DNA of 35,289 nucleotides from Hyphomonadaceae bacterium (GCA_947474455.1 CANJIL010000031.1:1-35289), one strand, 5' to 3'; shown: positions 16,557 through 25,069, counted from the stretch's first letter. The notes: generated by a model from the letters alone, not told the origin. Numbers and translations are program-made.

Positions 16557-17507
16557 ATGAGCGAGCCGGAAGCTAGGCCGCTGGATGATTCCCCACAACA
16601 TGAAGAAACCGCCTCCTCGCGCCTTTTCCGGATCAATGCCGGGCTCGCGCCCGGGCTCTACGTTGTTTCGACTCCCATAGGCAACCTGCGTGACATCACC
16701 CTGCGCGCGCTCGACATTCTTGCGTCCGCCGATGTGGTTTGCGCAGAAGATACGCGGGTCGCCGGCAAGCTTCTGTCCGCTTTCGGAGTCTCCGCGCGAT
16801 TGCGCCCTTATCATGACCACAACGGCGCGCAGGCGCGTCCGGGACTGCTTAGCCAATTGCAGGCCGGCGCCCGCATCGTCCTGATGTCAGACGCCGGCAC
16901 GCCCCTGATTTCCGATCCCGGCTACAAGCTCGTGCGCGAAGCCGCCGAGCGCGGCATCCCCATCTTCGCCATCCCCGGCGCCTCCGCGCCACTCACAGCG
17001 CTTGCATCCTCCGGCCTGCCGACAGATCGCTTCACCTTCGCCGGCTTCCCCCCGCCGAAATCATCGGCCCGCAAGCGTTTCTTCAACGAGATGAAATTGG
17101 GGCAAGGAACACTGATCTTTTTCGAAGGCCCCTCGCGTCTCGCGGCAAGCCTCGCTGACATGGCCGAGGTCTTCGGCGCGCGAGAAGCCGCCGTCGCCCG
17201 CGAACTGACCAAGAAGTTCGAGGAGACCCGCCGCGGCTTCCTGCCAGACCTTGCCGTGCACTACGCCGAAGCCGGCCCGCCGCGCGGCGAGATCGTCATC
17301 CTTGTCGGCCCGCCGGGAGAGCAGGGCGCGCCAGACGCCAGCGCGCTAGACGAGGCCATCCTCGCGGCAGACAACAGCAGGCCGCTCAAGGAGATCGCCT
17401 CTGAAATCGCTGAAACTTTCGGTCTCAAGCGTCGCGACGTCTATGAACGCGCGCTGGAGCTGCGTGACTCAAGTGATCGCGTCGCCGGCGATGACGAAGA
17501 AGGCTGA
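16557..17507 (+). CDS. rsmI: 16S rRNA (cytidine-1402 2'-O)-methyltransferase
   Basis: This 316-residue protein of the tetrapyrrole-methylase fold shows RsmI motifs: STPIGNLRDIT (38-48), AEDTRVAGKLL (63-73), SDAGTPLISDPGYKLV (111-126), IPGASAPLTALASSGLPT and FFEGPSRL. It 2'-O-methylates C1402 of 16S rRNA in the decoding centre, together with RsmH. The C-terminal 50 residues form a helical tail with LKRRDVYERAL. I chose ATG 16557 over the upstream ATG at 16497, which would overlap the divergent lpoA-like gene; AAAGGGA lies just before it, though very close. The broken yraN follows within 5 bases. Confidence 0.95.
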   Translation: MSEPEARPLDDSPQHEETASSRLFRINAGLAPGLYVVSTPIGNLRDITLRALDILASADVVCAEDTRVAGKLLSAFGVSARLRPYHDHNGAQARPGLLSQLQAGARIVLMSDAGTPLISDPGYKLVREAAERGIPIFAIPGASAPLTALASSGLPTDRFTFAGFPPPKSSARKRFFNEMKLGQGTLIFFEGPSRLAASLADMAEVFGAREAAVARELTKKFEETRRGFLPDLAVHYAEAGPPRGEIVILVGPPGEQGAPDASALDEAILAADNSRPLKEIASEIAETFGLKRRDVYERALELRDSSDRVAGDDEEG

Positions 17508-17511
17508 GAAC

Positions 17512-17846
17512 ATGATCCCCCGCCGCGCGGAAAACGCGGCCGCGTTGTGGCTGCAACTCGAGGGCTACCGCATTCTCGAGCGCCGCGTCTGAGCGGCCGC
17601 CGGCGAGATCGACCTGATCGGCGTGAACGGGAACACGCTGGTCTTCATCGAGGCCAAGCCGCGCTCGAATCCGTCACGCCCCAGCTGCGTCAGCGCATCG
17701 AACAGGCCGCCCGCATCTGGATCACCGGCCGCCACAAGCTCCAGACGCATCTTTGGCGCTTCGATATTGTGCTGTTGGCCTCGGGCCGCCTGCTGCGCCA
17801 TATGCGCGACGCGTTGCGAGGGAAACTAGAGCGATCGAGCAGCTGA
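17512..17846 (+). pseudogene. yraN: yraN (UPF0102 endonuclease-like) pseudogene
   Basis: Starting at ATG 17512 (an in-frame ATG at 17491 is also possible) the sequence reads RRAENAAALWLQLEGYRILERRV and then hits TGA at 17590-17592. In the same frame it continues AAAGEIDLIGVNGNTLVFIEAK, the nuclease-like core of YraN with Glu, Asp and Glu-x-Lys. Around 17660 the frame shifts after an apparent loss of about 15 bases, and the remainder reads ALESVTPQLRQRIEQAARIW and WRFDIVLLASGRLLRHMRDA to TGA 17844-17846. A full YraN can be assembled only by joining two frames and reading through a stop. It sits directly after rsmI, the usual place for yraN. Confidence 0.9.
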
Positions 17847-18417
17847 AGCTGCTGCGGGCATCCCCTTCCACCTGTGGGGAGGCGCGTATTGCGGCGCGAT
17901 TGCTTGATAGGCTTGCCCTAAGCGCCGTACTCGCGGCGAAGAAGCGGCGCTGCAGTCCTCCCAAGCGCCCGGGGCATCCTTCATGAGCCGTTAAGGTCGC
18001 TCGCCTCACTTCGCATTCGCATCACCCATGAGACACCTCAAGCGTGACCTGAAGTAACAGAACGGAGCCGAGCAATGCTGGACTTAGGCAAGAGAGATTT
18101 GAGCTACCACCACGGCGAGATCGCGCGATTGAAAGAGACCATCACCGCCTCCAGACCGAACTCAAGCCGCACGAACGCCATGCGTGCAATGCTCAAGTAT
18201 CACGAAGACCGCATCGGCCGCCCCGACGGCATCGCTCGATCGGCTCTTACGACGTACTGAGGAGAGGGTCAGGTTGCGGCCAACCCCGGTTAATGACCTG
18301 ACATTTTCTGAAAGGGCGGCAACTCGCCCATCCCGTCCGTTCGTAACCTAACGGCTGCACTGCCGCCGTGAGCTCGCCGATCTCGCCCCTGGCTACGGCG
18401 CGGGCCATTGTGTTGGC
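17847..18417. other. Degenerate intergenic stretch between yraN remnant and toxin-antitoxin remnant
   Basis: Apart from a possible 61-codon frame at 18075-18260, I see no conserved gene, RNA or clear repeat here. It is part of about 1.4 kb separating the yraN remnant from the BON lipoprotein gene, and in its general disorder it resembles decaying inserted DNA. Confidence 0.4.
18075..18260 (+). CDS. Possible small protein (61 aa)
   Basis: An ATG at 18075 with GGAG about nine bases upstream opens a 61-residue frame beginning MLDLGKRDLSYHHGEIARLK. The product is basic, has no Cys or Trp, and is probably helical in its first half (IARLKETI). I do not recognise it. It lies in a zone of decaying genes, so it may be a chance frame or a remnant. 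Confidence 0.28.
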   Translation: MLDLGKRDLSYHHGEIARLKETITASRPNSSRTNAMRAMLKYHEDRIGRPDGIARSALTTY

Positions 18418-18636
18418 ATGTTGGATTGGTCCGAATGCCCTGCAACCGTGCGCATTGAAGGCAAGGTAAGCGTCACGCTGCTCTTTAAGAACGCGCGTGT
18501 CCCGGTCGAAAGCTCTCTTCGAAAGTCTTGAGGGCGGCGCGCGACTGATCAATTCTTAGAATGGTTTCGTGGGGTTACGCGCGATCAAGTCACACCGGTG
18601 CTTGAATTCGAGCAACAAAGTCTCGAGCCGGCATGA
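18418..18636 (+). pseudogene. DUF433 (antitoxin-like) pseudogene
   Basis: From ATG 18418 the translation reads MLDWSECPATVRIEGKVSV, then LFKNARVPVES, the N-terminal half of DUF433 proteins. It runs to a TGA at 18529. A one-base shift at about 18512 restores ALFESLEGGA, and another at about 18546 restores DQFLEWFRGVTRDQVTPVLE followed by FEQQSLEPA and TGA 18634-18636. Conceptually repaired, this is a full-length DUF433 protein of about 73 residues. DUF433 proteins are small helix-turn-helix-like proteins usually paired with a DUF5615 PIN-like protein. The stop codon overlaps the ATG of the next remnant as ATGA, the tight coupling expected of such a pair. Confidence 0.85.
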
Positions 18637-19085
18637 GGCGCTCTGCAGTGAAGATCTTATAACGCGCACACGCTCTCACCTCGCGATACTCGAGCAGGCG
18701 GCGTCCGGCCTGACGTCTCATCCATACGGGAACGGGATCCATTGATCGGGGGACGCCGGCCCCGCTGCGTCGTTTTCTTTTCGCTCACCGGGGCAGCACA
18801 GCCTGTGAAATGGGACGGCGATCATTGCGGGATGGCGGCCTGCTGGAGCGCGCTCAGGCTGCTGGATTTGGCGCGATCATCACGACAGATCAAAACCTCC
18901 GCCATCGGCAAAACTTGACTGGTCGACCGGCTATAGTCGTTCTGATGACGACGAGCTGGCGGGTCATCCGCCCCTCTGCGGATCGCAGGCAACATATCCG
19001 AGTGAACGTCTGCAAAGGGCCGGTGGGCTCAACCGGTCGACACAACACATTCCTTAATTCGCTCAGCTGGGCATTGGAGGTCTAG
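18633..19085 (+). pseudogene. DUF5615 (PIN-like toxin) pseudogene
   Basis: ATG 18633 overlaps the DUF433 stop (ATGA) and begins MRRSAVKIL, like the first strand of DUF5615 proteins, but meets TAA at 18660. The next 140 bases are scrambled. From about 18810 the C-terminal half is intact: SLRDGGLLERAQAAGFGAII, TTDQNLRHRQNL, then AIVVLMTTSWRVIRP, the acidic motif and core strands of this PIN/Mut7-C-like family. After about 18985 resemblance ends, although the frame stays open to 19085. The open frame from 18810 alone would be called a 91-residue protein, but it lacks the N-terminal acidic residues of the fold and should be inactive. Confidence 0.85.
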
Positions 19086-19233
19086 CGCCTTCCTTGGCCG
19101 CTCCCGAGCTTGCCTGAAAGCAACCCGGTTCACCCCCATTTCACCCCGTCCGACCAAACCTGCAAAGCGCCCGAAAATCGCCTTATCGTCCGGCTAGCAA
19201 CCTGAAGGGTCGACCGGAGCTATTGGGAACAAA

Positions 19234-20037
19234 ATGACTGTACGCCTCCTTGCCTGCCTTCTGCTTGCCGCGCCGATGCTGGGCGGCTGCCTGTCCGATC
19301 GCACGTTCGGCGAGGCGCTGGATGACTCCTCCGCCGCGACGGAGATCAAGACCAAGCTCACCTTCAATGGCGGCCCGTCCAAGTTCGGCGAGGTCGACGT
19401 CGCCGTGGTCGATCGCTTCGTACTTCTGTCTGGCCGCGTGCCGAGCGAGTTCGAACGCAAGGAGGCTGAGCGCCTCGCCTGGACTGTCAGCTCCGTCGAT
19501 GAAGTCGCCAACGAACTCCAGATCGAGAACTGGGATCTCGGCCGCGACATGAATGACGCGTGGATCACCGAACAGGTCCGCCTGCGCCTGCTAGCCGACA
19601 ACGACATCAAGGGCACGAACTACAACATCCAGGTCCACAGCGGCGTCGTCTACCTGCTGGGTCTCGCCCGCACGGGGGACGAGCTTCGCAAGGCGGCCGA
19701 ACACGCCAGCCTCGTCAACGGCGTTCAGAAGGTCGTCTCCTACGTGAAGATGCGCGAACGCGGCGCGCCTGAGTCCTCGCCTGATATCAGCGTCGCCGCC
19801 GCTCCGCTCGCCGACCAGCAGGGCAAACCGGTCGCAGCCGATCCGAACGAGGGTGCGATCCGCATCGCGCCGTCCGCCGCCGCGCCTGCGCCGATCGTCC
19901 CGCCAGTCAGCCAGCCGACCACGCGTGGTCAGTATACCGACCCTTACGCGCCCGGCGCCGCGCCGCCCCCTGGCGCAAACAGCAACAACAGCATCGGTCT
20001 GCTCCAGTCCTCGCCGATTCCGCCCGCCCGGAACTGA
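19234..20037 (+). CDS. BON-domain lipoprotein (DolP/YraP-like)
   Basis: This 267-residue protein has a lipoprotein signal peptide with lipobox LGGC (16-19, lipidated Cys19) and two BON domains. The first is at about 35-100 (VAVVDRFVLLSGRVPSEFER is its core), the second at about 108-175 (IQVHSGVVYLLGLARTGDEL). A Pro/Ala/Asn-rich disordered tail (190-267) follows. Dual-BON lipoproteins such as E. coli DolP sit in the inner leaflet of the outer membrane and support envelope integrity and outer-membrane protein assembly. In E. coli dolP closes the rsmI-lpoA-yraN cluster; here the same neighbours are present, with decayed DNA in between. gshB follows 81 bp downstream. Confidence 0.9.
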   Translation: MTVRLLACLLLAAPMLGGCLSDRTFGEALDDSSAATEIKTKLTFNGGPSKFGEVDVAVVDRFVLLSGRVPSEFERKEAERLAWTVSSVDEVANELQIENWDLGRDMNDAWITEQVRLRLLADNDIKGTNYNIQVHSGVVYLLGLARTGDELRKAAEHASLVNGVQKVVSYVKMRERGAPESSPDISVAAAPLADQQGKPVAADPNEGAIRIAPSAAAPAPIVPPVSQPTTRGQYTDPYAPGAAPPPGANSNNSIGLLQSSPIPPARN

Positions 20038-20118
20038 TCAGCCCCGGAACCGATCCGGCGGCAGATTGCGCTAAGGGCGCCGGCGACCTAGGTAAGAGGA
20101 GCTTCGCCGGAGTTACTC

Positions 20119-21063
20119 ATGTCGCTGCGCATCGCCGTCCAGATGGACCCGCTGGAGTCCATCAACCCCGCCGGCGACACCACCTTCATGATGATCGAGG
20201 AGGCCGAACGCCGCGGCCATAAGGTTTCGGTCTACGGCGTTGGCGATCTGGCGTATGACACCGGCCGCGTCACGGCGCGTGCGCGGGCAGCGAAAGTTTT
20301 CCCGGGACAGACGCCCCACGCAACCTTTGAAACGCCCTCACTGCTCAATCTGCGCAAGGACGTCGACGTCATCCTGATGCGGCAGGACCCGCCCTTCCAC
20401 ATGGGCTACATCACGGCCGCGCACCTGCTCGAGCTTATCGTCCCCGACACGCTGGTGGTGAACGATCCGGCCGGCGTGCGCTCCTCACCCGAAAAAGTCC
20501 TGACGCTGATGTACCCGGATCTCCAGCCGCCGACGCTGATCACGCGCGACATCGGCCGCGTGCGCGAATTCCGCGAACGTAATGGCGACATCGTGCTCAA
20601 GCCGCTGCACGGCCATGGCGGGGCAGGCGTGCTCAAGGTCGAGCGCGAGGACGGCAATCTTGAAGCCATTGTCGATCTCTTCAACAAGATGGTTCCTGAG
20701 CCCTTCATCGCGCAGGCTTTCCTTCCCGCCGTCAGCGAAGGCGACAAGCGCATCCTGCTGGTCGATGGCGAGGTCGTCGGCGGCATCAATCGCCGCCCGC
20801 CCGTCGGCGCCATCCGCTCGAACCTCGTTGTCGGCGGCAAGGCTGAAGCCACCGACCTCTCCACGCGCGAACGTGAAATCTGCACGCGCATCGGCCCCGA
20901 ACTGAAGAAGCGCGGCCTGCTGTTCGTCGGCATCGATGTCATCGGCGGCATGATGACCGAGATCAACGTCACTTCGCCGACGGGCGCTCGCGCCCTCAAG
21001 AATCTCGGGGGCATCGACGCGATCGCGCGCATGTGGGACGTGATCGAGACAAAGGTCCGCTGA
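20119..21063 (+). CDS. gshB: Glutathione synthetase
   Basis: This 314-residue protein is of standard prokaryotic GshB length. It joins gamma-glutamylcysteine and glycine with ATP. Features are the N-terminal domain (MSLRIAVQMDPLESINPAGD), the linker LVVNDPAGVRSSPEKVLTL, and an ATP-grasp domain with DIVLKPLHGHGGAGVLKV (lysine and glycine-rich loop), PFIAQAFLPA, GDKRILLVDGEVVGG and the metal-binding EINVTSPTGARAL near the C-terminus. ATG 20119 has CGGAG seven bases upstream. It follows the BON lipoprotein and is convergent with ubiB, ending five bases from it. Confidence 0.97.
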   Translation: MSLRIAVQMDPLESINPAGDTTFMMIEEAERRGHKVSVYGVGDLAYDTGRVTARARAAKVFPGQTPHATFETPSLLNLRKDVDVILMRQDPPFHMGYITAAHLLELIVPDTLVVNDPAGVRSSPEKVLTLMYPDLQPPTLITRDIGRVREFRERNGDIVLKPLHGHGGAGVLKVEREDGNLEAIVDLFNKMVPEPFIAQAFLPAVSEGDKRILLVDGEVVGGINRRPPVGAIRSNLVVGGKAEATDLSTREREICTRIGPELKKRGLLFVGIDVIGGMMTEINVTSPTGARALKNLGGIDAIARMWDVIETKVR

Positions 21064-21068
21064 AGCGG

Positions 21069-22610
21069 CTACGGCTTGTAGACCAGCACGAACCACAACC
21101 CTGCAGCCGACGCGGCGGCAATCGCAAAGCCTGTAAACGCCCAGCCCCAGCCCGTCGTGCGCTTCACCACCACCGGCGTCGGCGCCGGCTCCGCCGCGCG
21201 CGCCAGCGCCTCGTCCAGCTTCTGCAGCGTCTCGGGCAGCCGCCGCAGCCGCGTCATCGCCTCGCGCGCCGCCGCTGCGACCAGCTTCTTCACGCCCTCC
21301 GGCCCGAACTCGCGCCGCGTCCAACGATCCACGATCGGCTTGGCCGCCTGCCAGATATTGTGCGCCGGATCGATCGACCGCGCGACGCCTTCCACCTGCA
21401 CCATCGTCTTTTGCAGAAGGATCAGCTCCGGCCGCAGATGCATCCCGAACTGCCGCGTGATGTCGAACAGCTGCAGCAGCACCCGCGCCATCGAAACCTC
21501 GGTCGCGTCCTTCCCGAAGATCGGCTCGCCGACGGAGCGAAGCGCCTGTGCGAAATCCTCCACCGAATGATTGGCCGGCACATACCCCGCCTCGAAGTGA
21601 ACCTCCGACACGCGCTTGTAGTCGCGCTCGAGGAAGCCCTTCAGGATCTCGGCAAGGAAAATCCGCTCCTCCATCCCGATCCGCCCCATGATGCCGAAAT
21701 CAACCAGCGCCAGGCGCCCATCCGGGGCCAGGATCATGTTCCCCTCATGCAGGTCGGCATGAAAGAACCCATGATCCAGCGCACAGGCAAGAAAACCGCG
21801 CGTGATGCGATTGGCGAGGTCGATGCGCGTGTCCGCATCCATCTCGCCCGGATTGGTCAGCGAGCGCCCATCGATCCATTCGGTGACAAGCACACGCTGG
21901 CTCGTCCGCTCCCAGTCGACTTTCGGTGCGTATACATAATTGTCGATCGCCGCGATCTCGCCGAACTCCGAAGCAGCCCCCGCCTCGAAACGCAGATCCA
22001 TCTCGCGCGTCAGCGACGTCGCCATCGTGTCGATGAACGCCGCAGGCTCCATCCGCTTCACGTCCGCCGGACCGTTCTTCTGCGCCGAGTAGGCGATGCG
22101 TTTCATCGCGCGCAGCTCGAGCTCCATCGTCCGCTCGATCCCCGGCCGCAGGATCTTCACGGCGCGCGGGCCCTTCGGCGTCTCCATCCGATGCACCTGC
22201 GCCACAGAGGCGGCTGCGATGGGATCGCTCAGATTCGGAAACAGGCGGCCCGCGTCTGCGCCGAACTGATCCCGCAGCGTCTTGATCGCCTGCGCTTTGG
22301 GGAAGGGCGGGATGGAGTCCTTCAGCCGCGAAAGATCCGTCGCCGCCTGGACGCCGATCACATCCGGCCGCGTCGCCATGAACTGCCCAAGTTTGATCCA
22401 TGCCGGCCCGAGCTTCTCCAGCGCCCGCGCAAACCGCTGCCCCGGCCGCCCCTTGCCCCCGCCGCCTGGCAGTATGCGCAGGATCCCGCCGGCGAAACGC
22501 GCAATCCACGGCATGCGCGAGCGATAGTCGTCCGGAATGACAACGTCGTTCCGCAGCATGACGGCGCCAGCGCGAGCGAGGCGCATATAGTCGGAGAGCG
22601 CTTCGAGCAT
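21069..22610 (-). CDS. ubiB: UbiB, ubiquinone biosynthesis kinase-like ATPase
   Basis: This 513-residue protein of the ABC1/ADCK/UbiB family has the family-specific KxGQ motif (WIKLGQFMATRPD, near residue 110), the Ala-rich replacement of the kinase P-loop (AAASVAQVHRM), the catalytic loop HADLHEGNMILAPDG and the DFG motif LVDFGIMGRIG. A hydrophobic anchor (about 490-511) ends the protein. UbiB-type ATPases are needed for ubiquinone synthesis, probably by helping extract lipid intermediates from the membrane. The ribosome binding site AGGAG directly precedes the ATG and overlaps the ubiE stop, so translation is probably coupled to ubiE. Confidence 0.96.
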   Translation of the reverse strand: MLEALSDYMRLARAGAVMLRNDVVIPDDYRSRMPWIARFAGGILRILPGGGGKGRPGQRFARALEKLGPAWIKLGQFMATRPDVIGVQAATDLSRLKDSIPPFPKAQAIKTLRDQFGADAGRLFPNLSDPIAAASVAQVHRMETPKGPRAVKILRPGIERTMELELRAMKRIAYSAQKNGPADVKRMEPAAFIDTMATSLTREMDLRFEAGAASEFGEIAAIDNYVYAPKVDWERTSQRVLVTEWIDGRSLTNPGEMDADTRIDLANRITRGFLACALDHGFFHADLHEGNMILAPDGRLALVDFGIMGRIGMEERIFLAEILKGFLERDYKRVSEVHFEAGYVPANHSVEDFAQALRSVGEPIFGKDATEVSMARVLLQLFDITRQFGMHLRPELILLQKTMVQVEGVARSIDPAHNIWQAAKPIVDRWTRREFGPEGVKKLVAAAAREAMTRLRRLPETLQKLDEALARAAEPAPTPVVVKRTTGWGWAFTGFAIAAASAAGLWFVLVYKP

Positions 22611-22613
22611 CTC

Positions 22614-23372
22614 CTACACCGCCCATCCGGTGTGAAGCGCGGCGATCCCGCCGGAATAATTCTGATAACCGACCCGCGAGAAGCCCGCCGCCGCGATCCG
22701 CCTGGCGAAATCCTCCTGGTTCGGAAAGCGGCGAATGCTTTCGATCAGATACTGATAGCTCGCGCGATCTCCCGTCACGAGCTCGCCAAGCTTTGGAATC
22801 ACGGCGAACGAATACTTGTCGTAGGCGTCCTGCAGAACGCGATGCGTCATGTGCGAGAACTCAAGGCAGGCAAAGCGCCCGCCGGGTTTCAGCACGCGCC
22901 TGAATTCGCAAAGCGCCCTGTCGATCTCGACCACATTGCGGATGCCGAAGGAGATACTCACCGCATCCGCCGACCGATCCGGGAAGGGCAGAGCTGCGGC
23001 GTCGGCGGCAACGCGCGGCATGTTCTGGTCGCTGGTCTTGATGCCCGCAACGAGCATCGCCTCGTTGATGTCGGATACGAACGTCATCGTCTCTGCGCCT
23101 GCCTTCCGCCGCCGCCCGACATCGCCAGCCCGCTTCTGAAACGCCCGGGCCACATCGCCCGTGCCGCCGGCCACATCGATCAGCGTCTCGCCGGGCTGCG
23201 GGTTGAGCCAGGCGATCATGTTCGCCTTCCAGAGCCTATGGACGCCCGCCGACATCAGGTCGTTCATCAGGTCGTACTTGCCCGCAACGGACGCAAATAC
23301 GCCTTTGACGCGGCGGGATTTTTCGTCCCGGCTCACATCCTCGAACCCGAAGGAGACCTTGTCTTCGTCCAT
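22614..23372 (-). CDS. ubiE: Demethylmenaquinone/ubiquinone C-methyltransferase
   Basis: This 252-residue SAM-dependent methyltransferase has UbiE signatures: SFGFEDVSRDEKSRRVKGVF, KYDLMNDLMSAGVHRLWK, motif I LIDVAGGTGDVARAF, AAALPFPDRSADAVSISFGI, then VLKPGGRFACLEFS, and IPKLGELVTGDRASYQYLIE. It performs the C-methylation in ubiquinone synthesis. I start at ATG 23372; the frame extends to 23687, antisense to mutM, but only the residues after the chosen Met resemble the family. No strong ribosome binding site is visible. The mutM start is 49 bp away on the opposite strand, so this gap is a divergent promoter region. Confidence 0.96.
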   Translation of the reverse strand: MDEDKVSFGFEDVSRDEKSRRVKGVFASVAGKYDLMNDLMSAGVHRLWKANMIAWLNPQPGETLIDVAGGTGDVARAFQKRAGDVGRRRKAGAETMTFVSDINEAMLVAGIKTSDQNMPRVAADAAALPFPDRSADAVSISFGIRNVVEIDRALCEFRRVLKPGGRFACLEFSHMTHRVLQDAYDKYSFAVIPKLGELVTGDRASYQYLIESIRRFPNQEDFARRIAAAGFSRVGYQNYSGGIAALHTGWAV

Positions 23373-23421
23373 CACCGTCAAGACATAGGCGAAGGACCTT
23401 ACCGGGGCTATATGCGGATCG

Positions 23422-24267
23422 ATGCCAGAATTACCCGAAGTCGAGACCGTTCGTCGCGGACTTGCCCCGGCGATGGAAGGTAAACGCATCCTGCGCGTCG
23501 CGACACGCAGGAAAGACCTGCGTTTCCCGTTCCCGGAGAACTTTAACCAGCGCATCGAAGGCGCCCGGGTGAAACATCTGGGCCGCCGTGCGAAATACCT
23601 CGTGGCGGAGCTTTCCAGCGGCGAAGCCCTGATCATGCACCTTGGCATGACCGGCCGCTTCACCGTCGAAGGCAGAAAACCCGGCAAGTTCCTTCACGGG
23701 GCCGGGGCCAGCGCCAAGCATGACCATGTCGTGTTCGAGATGCAGGGCGGGGCGAGCGTCACATTCAACGACGCGCGCCGCTTCGGCTTCATGGATCTCT
23801 GGCCGCTCAACGATCTCGACCACTACGCCCCGTTCGACGGCATGGGGCCTGAGCCGATCTCCAACCAGTTCTCCGGCGCCTATCTGGAAGACGCTTTCGC
23901 GGGCAAGAAGGCGCCGGTGAAAGCCGCCCTGCTGGATCAGTATGTCGTCGCCGGCCTTGGCAACATCTATGTCTGCGAAGCGTTGTTCCGCTCGGGCGTC
24001 TCGCCGAAGAAACTCGCGGGCGCGATCAAACGCGACAAGCTCGAAAGACTCGCCGTCGAAATCCGCAAGGTGATCGAGGAAGCCATCGAAGCCGGCGGCT
24101 CCACCATCTCCGACTTTGAAACCACCACCGGTGAGCTCGGCTACTTCCAGCACCGCTTCCAGATCTACGACCGCGAAGGCGATCCCTGCGTCACATGCGC
24201 GAAACCAGTGAAGCGCATGGTGCAATCAGGCCGCTCGACGTTTTATTGCGGCCACTGTCAGAAATAG
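23422..24267 (+). CDS. mutM: Formamidopyrimidine-DNA glycosylase (Fpg)
   Basis: This 281-residue bifunctional glycosylase/AP lyase excises 8-oxoguanine and formamidopyrimidines. The start MPELPEVETV supplies the catalytic Pro2 and Glu3, so ATG 23422 is fixed. Lys58 in RRAKYLV and MHLGMTGRF are present, as are the helix-two-turn-helix region (LDQYVVAGLGNIYVCEALF) and a C-terminal zinc finger C-x2-C-x16-C-x2-C (Cys256, 259, 276, 279). In related genomes mutM is followed within a short distance by a small exported protein and enoyl-CoA hydratase; here a reductase/regulator pair intervenes. Confidence 0.98.
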   Translation: MPELPEVETVRRGLAPAMEGKRILRVATRRKDLRFPFPENFNQRIEGARVKHLGRRAKYLVAELSSGEALIMHLGMTGRFTVEGRKPGKFLHGAGASAKHDHVVFEMQGGASVTFNDARRFGFMDLWPLNDLDHYAPFDGMGPEPISNQFSGAYLEDAFAGKKAPVKAALLDQYVVAGLGNIYVCEALFRSGVSPKKLAGAIKRDKLERLAVEIRKVIEEAIEAGGSTISDFETTTGELGYFQHRFQIYDREGDPCVTCAKPVKRMVQSGRSTFYCGHCQK

Positions 24268-24281
24268 CGCGCGGATGTTCT

Positions 24282-24298
24282 CCTCCGCCGAGCGGAGG
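24282..24298. terminator. GC hairpin after mutM
   Basis: CCTCCGC (24282-24288) and GCGGAGG (24292-24298) pair perfectly around a CGA loop, 15 bases after the mutM stop. There is no T-run after it on either strand, so it may pause or terminate transcription only with help, or be a common intergenic palindrome. Confidence 0.35.
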
Positions 24299-24415
24299 GG
24301 GGTATGGTGATCTGCAAGTACAATTCGCAGGCTTCGCGGGGACTCGAAAAATCGAAACGGCAGGGGCGTTCGCGTCCTGGCGTTTCCTTCTGCAAGCGAG
24401 GCCCTTTGAGCAACT

Positions 24416-24997
24416 CTAGGTTGCGCCCTGTGAAGGACGCATCGTCTTCAGCGCCACGGCCCATTTGTAAAGTTCGTCGAGCTGACTGGTCATGCCGGCG
24501 GCCATTTGCTCATTAGGCGTGAAAATACCATCGTTGTCGATGAATTGCGGGAACATTGGAACTGGCACCACCTGCGGCAGCGCGTGAACGTTAACATTGC
24601 CGAGCAGCTGCGCCAGCGATGTAGCCGAACGCAGTCCGCCGGAGATCCCTCCGTAGCTCACTATGCCTGCAGCCTTATAATGCCACTCGCGCATAAGGGT
24701 CTGAACCGCATTCACTAATGCAGCCGGAGCGAAGTAGTCATATTCAGGAGTGACGAAGATGAAAGCGTCGGCGGATTCTACGATTTTGCTCCACCGCTTG
24801 GTGTGCTCATGCTCATAGTGCTGGAATCGAGGGTGTTTGGCTTCGTCGAGCAACGGTAGGCTGACATCCGCGAGGTCTGTGAGTTCAACGCCAAACTTGC
24901 CATGTTGCCTTGCGGCTTGCTCGACCCACCTGGCGACCGTGGGCCCAACACGTCCGGGTCGAGTACTACCAATGATAATCGTAAGCTTGAGACTCAT
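24416..24997 (-). CDS. NADPH-dependent FMN reductase / quinone or azo reductase
   Basis: This 193-residue flavodoxin-like protein has the FMN phosphate-binding loop GSTRPGRVGPTVARW (10-24), TPEYDYFAPAALVNAV (about 83-98) and SYGGISGGLRSA (about 114-125), which are diagnostic of NAD(P)H-dependent FMN reductases. Members reduce quinones, azo compounds, chromate or free flavin. It is transcribed away from an HxlR-family regulator at 25172, a common pairing in which the regulator controls the reductase in response to electrophiles. GC content is visibly lower than in flanking genes (for example TTAACATTGC- and AATAACC-type stretches), suggesting that the pair was acquired. Confidence 0.92.
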   Translation of the reverse strand: MSLKLTIIIGSTRPGRVGPTVARWVEQAARQHGKFGVELTDLADVSLPLLDEAKHPRFQHYEHEHTKRWSKIVESADAFIFVTPEYDYFAPAALVNAVQTLMREWHYKAAGIVSYGGISGGLRSATSLAQLLGNVNVHALPQVVPVPMFPQFIDNDGIFTPNEQMAAGMTSQLDELYKWAVALKTMRPSQGAT

Positions 24998-25069
24998 AGC
25001 CCAAATAACCCCATTGCAAGCGAGCGCCGGAGTTGGGCGTCACGCCGCGTCTCGAATGAATGATCTTTG

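Noticed and set aside
18247-18552. Minus-strand 101-codon frame in the degenerate zone
   Set aside because: It overlaps the plus-strand DUF433 remnant, whose match is specific.
18810-19085. Intact 91-residue gene for a DUF5615 protein
   Set aside because: It lacks the N-terminal half of the fold, which is present upstream in broken form, so it is better read as part of a pseudogene.
21033-23483. 816-codon open frame antisense to ubiB and ubiE
   Set aside because: Its translation is Arg/His/Pro-rich and featureless, and both opposite-strand genes match their families along their whole length. Long antisense frames are expected in GC-rich coding DNA.
23373-23687. 105-residue N-terminal extension of UbiE
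   Set aside because: It is antisense to the well-defined start of mutM and resembles no UbiE.
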